Of a DNA stretch of 64,000 nucleotides, positions 63,609 through 64,000 are shown piece after piece. A program made the translations under genes and the position numbers. The stretch is taken from assembly GCF_002118315.1 (NCBI RefSeq), contig NZ_MTSZ01000002.1:620001-684000 (forward strand). The letters run 5' to 3'. The notes under the pieces are model-generated. The model saw nothing but the letters and a program-made list of their open reading frames with translations. It did no database searches and was not told the DNA's origin. The DNA comes from Kiloniella majae. GTDB taxonomy: Bacteria; Pseudomonadota; Alphaproteobacteria; Kiloniellales; Kiloniellaceae. How positions within the stretch are numbered: position 1 is the stretch's first letter; every line of letters starts with the position of its first letter.

Positions 63609-64000
63609 GTTCTTTCCTTTCACATTTAGCTCAACGGAAGGCTGCTTGCCATTCCACCGCCCAAGACGGCATACGTTGAATTCGAAACAGAAAATGCAAA
63701 GGTCGTGCCAATTAAATTTTTATATACAAATCAAATACTTAAACAACATTTTCATATTTTATATAGAAAAAAATACCCCTATACATCTAGCAATATGTCG
63801 TTTTCTACCCCCTTTATGGAAAACGATTCCTAGTAATAAATAACAAATGAGGAAAAAAATACTCATCAACATTTCATCACCAGCAGTGCTATGCTAGCCC
63901 CCCCCCTACACATCACAAAGCTTTACTCAAATGACAAGATAACAAAAGAAACAAGAGACTTACTTCACACACAATTAAACACACGGCATTGTAATAAAAA
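63609..64000. other. Upstream region of flagellin 4 to window end
   Basis: 392 bp without a convincing gene. Near the flagellin a weak sigma-54-like element is readable on the minus strand (GGGCGG-N5-TGGCA, about 63647-63662, GG-N10-GC). A run of nine C residues lies at 63898-63906. Otherwise AT-rich with no recognised feature. Confidence 0.4.

Overview
The window reads as the chromosome of a flagellated Gram-negative alphaproteobacterium, probably Rhodospirillales or a related marine group. Five signs support this: a CckA-type hybrid kinase beside flhB, FliX, an RNA-polymerase-binding DksA with one zinc-finger cysteine, an alphaproteobacterial SOS box (GAAC-N7-GAAC) before recA, and two TTAA-N7-TTAA CtrA boxes before flagellar operons. 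Genus cannot be fixed from this sequence alone. There is no rRNA, tRNA, CRISPR array or intact insertion sequence.

Layout. 1-5 kb: a PadR regulator (5' end outside the window) translationally coupled to an RND efflux adaptor and pump. 5-7.2 kb (minus): a phospholipid operon, psd-pssA plus a second CDP-alcohol phosphatidyltransferase. 7.3-14.4 kb: a LysM envelope protein, a LOG-family hydrolase, NADP isocitrate dehydrogenase, an exported and a cytoplasmic cyclophilin, an MscS channel and an MFS transporter. 14.5-21.6 kb: alaS, an IalB-family protein, recA and cckA.

21.8-47.5 kb is a large flagellar/chemotaxis cluster in divergent blocks. They are flhB-fliR-fliQ-fliE-flgC-flgB (minus); csrA, flhX-like, unknown, fliO, fliP (plus); cheY-cheZ, two MotB-like genes and a giant AMIN-like/TPR protein (minus); fliL-fliM-DUF6468-motE (minus); flgF-flgG-flgA-flgH (plus); fliX and dksA (minus); flgI-flgJ-flgN-flgK-flgL-fliW (plus). 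47.5-55.2 kb is a visibly AT-richer sugar/glycosylation island: rfbA, a methyltransferase, two paralogous beta-propeller glycosidase-like proteins, a PurN-like formyltransferase, WbqC and a TPR-GT41 (OGT/SPINDLY) transferase. 55.4-63.6 kb carries fliS, fliD, flaG, three tandem near-identical flagellins, a DegT aminotransferase and a fourth, divergent flagellin.

How it fits together. CckA feeds CtrA, and perfect CtrA boxes lie before flgB and fliL (early genes). Sigma-54-type -24/-12 elements lie before csrA, flgF and flgI (later genes), and FliX is the usual coupler to sigma-54 activation. CsrA and its antagonist FliW are both encoded here. The three flagellin leaders carry GGA clusters, a hairpin presenting AGGAU in its loop, and a GGA-containing Shine-Dalgarno, so flagellin translation is probably CsrA/FliW controlled. 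The sugar island between fliW and fliS most likely decorates flagellin.

The most novel-looking material is (i) the motor-associated set of a canonical MotB-like protein, a MotB-like protein whose ion-binding Asp is replaced, and a 1217-residue AMIN-like/TPR protein; (ii) the CsrA-type flagellin leaders plus an 11-bp perfect hairpin with the same AGGAU loop after the fourth flagellin; and (iii) the formyltransferase/beta-propeller pair in the glycosylation island.
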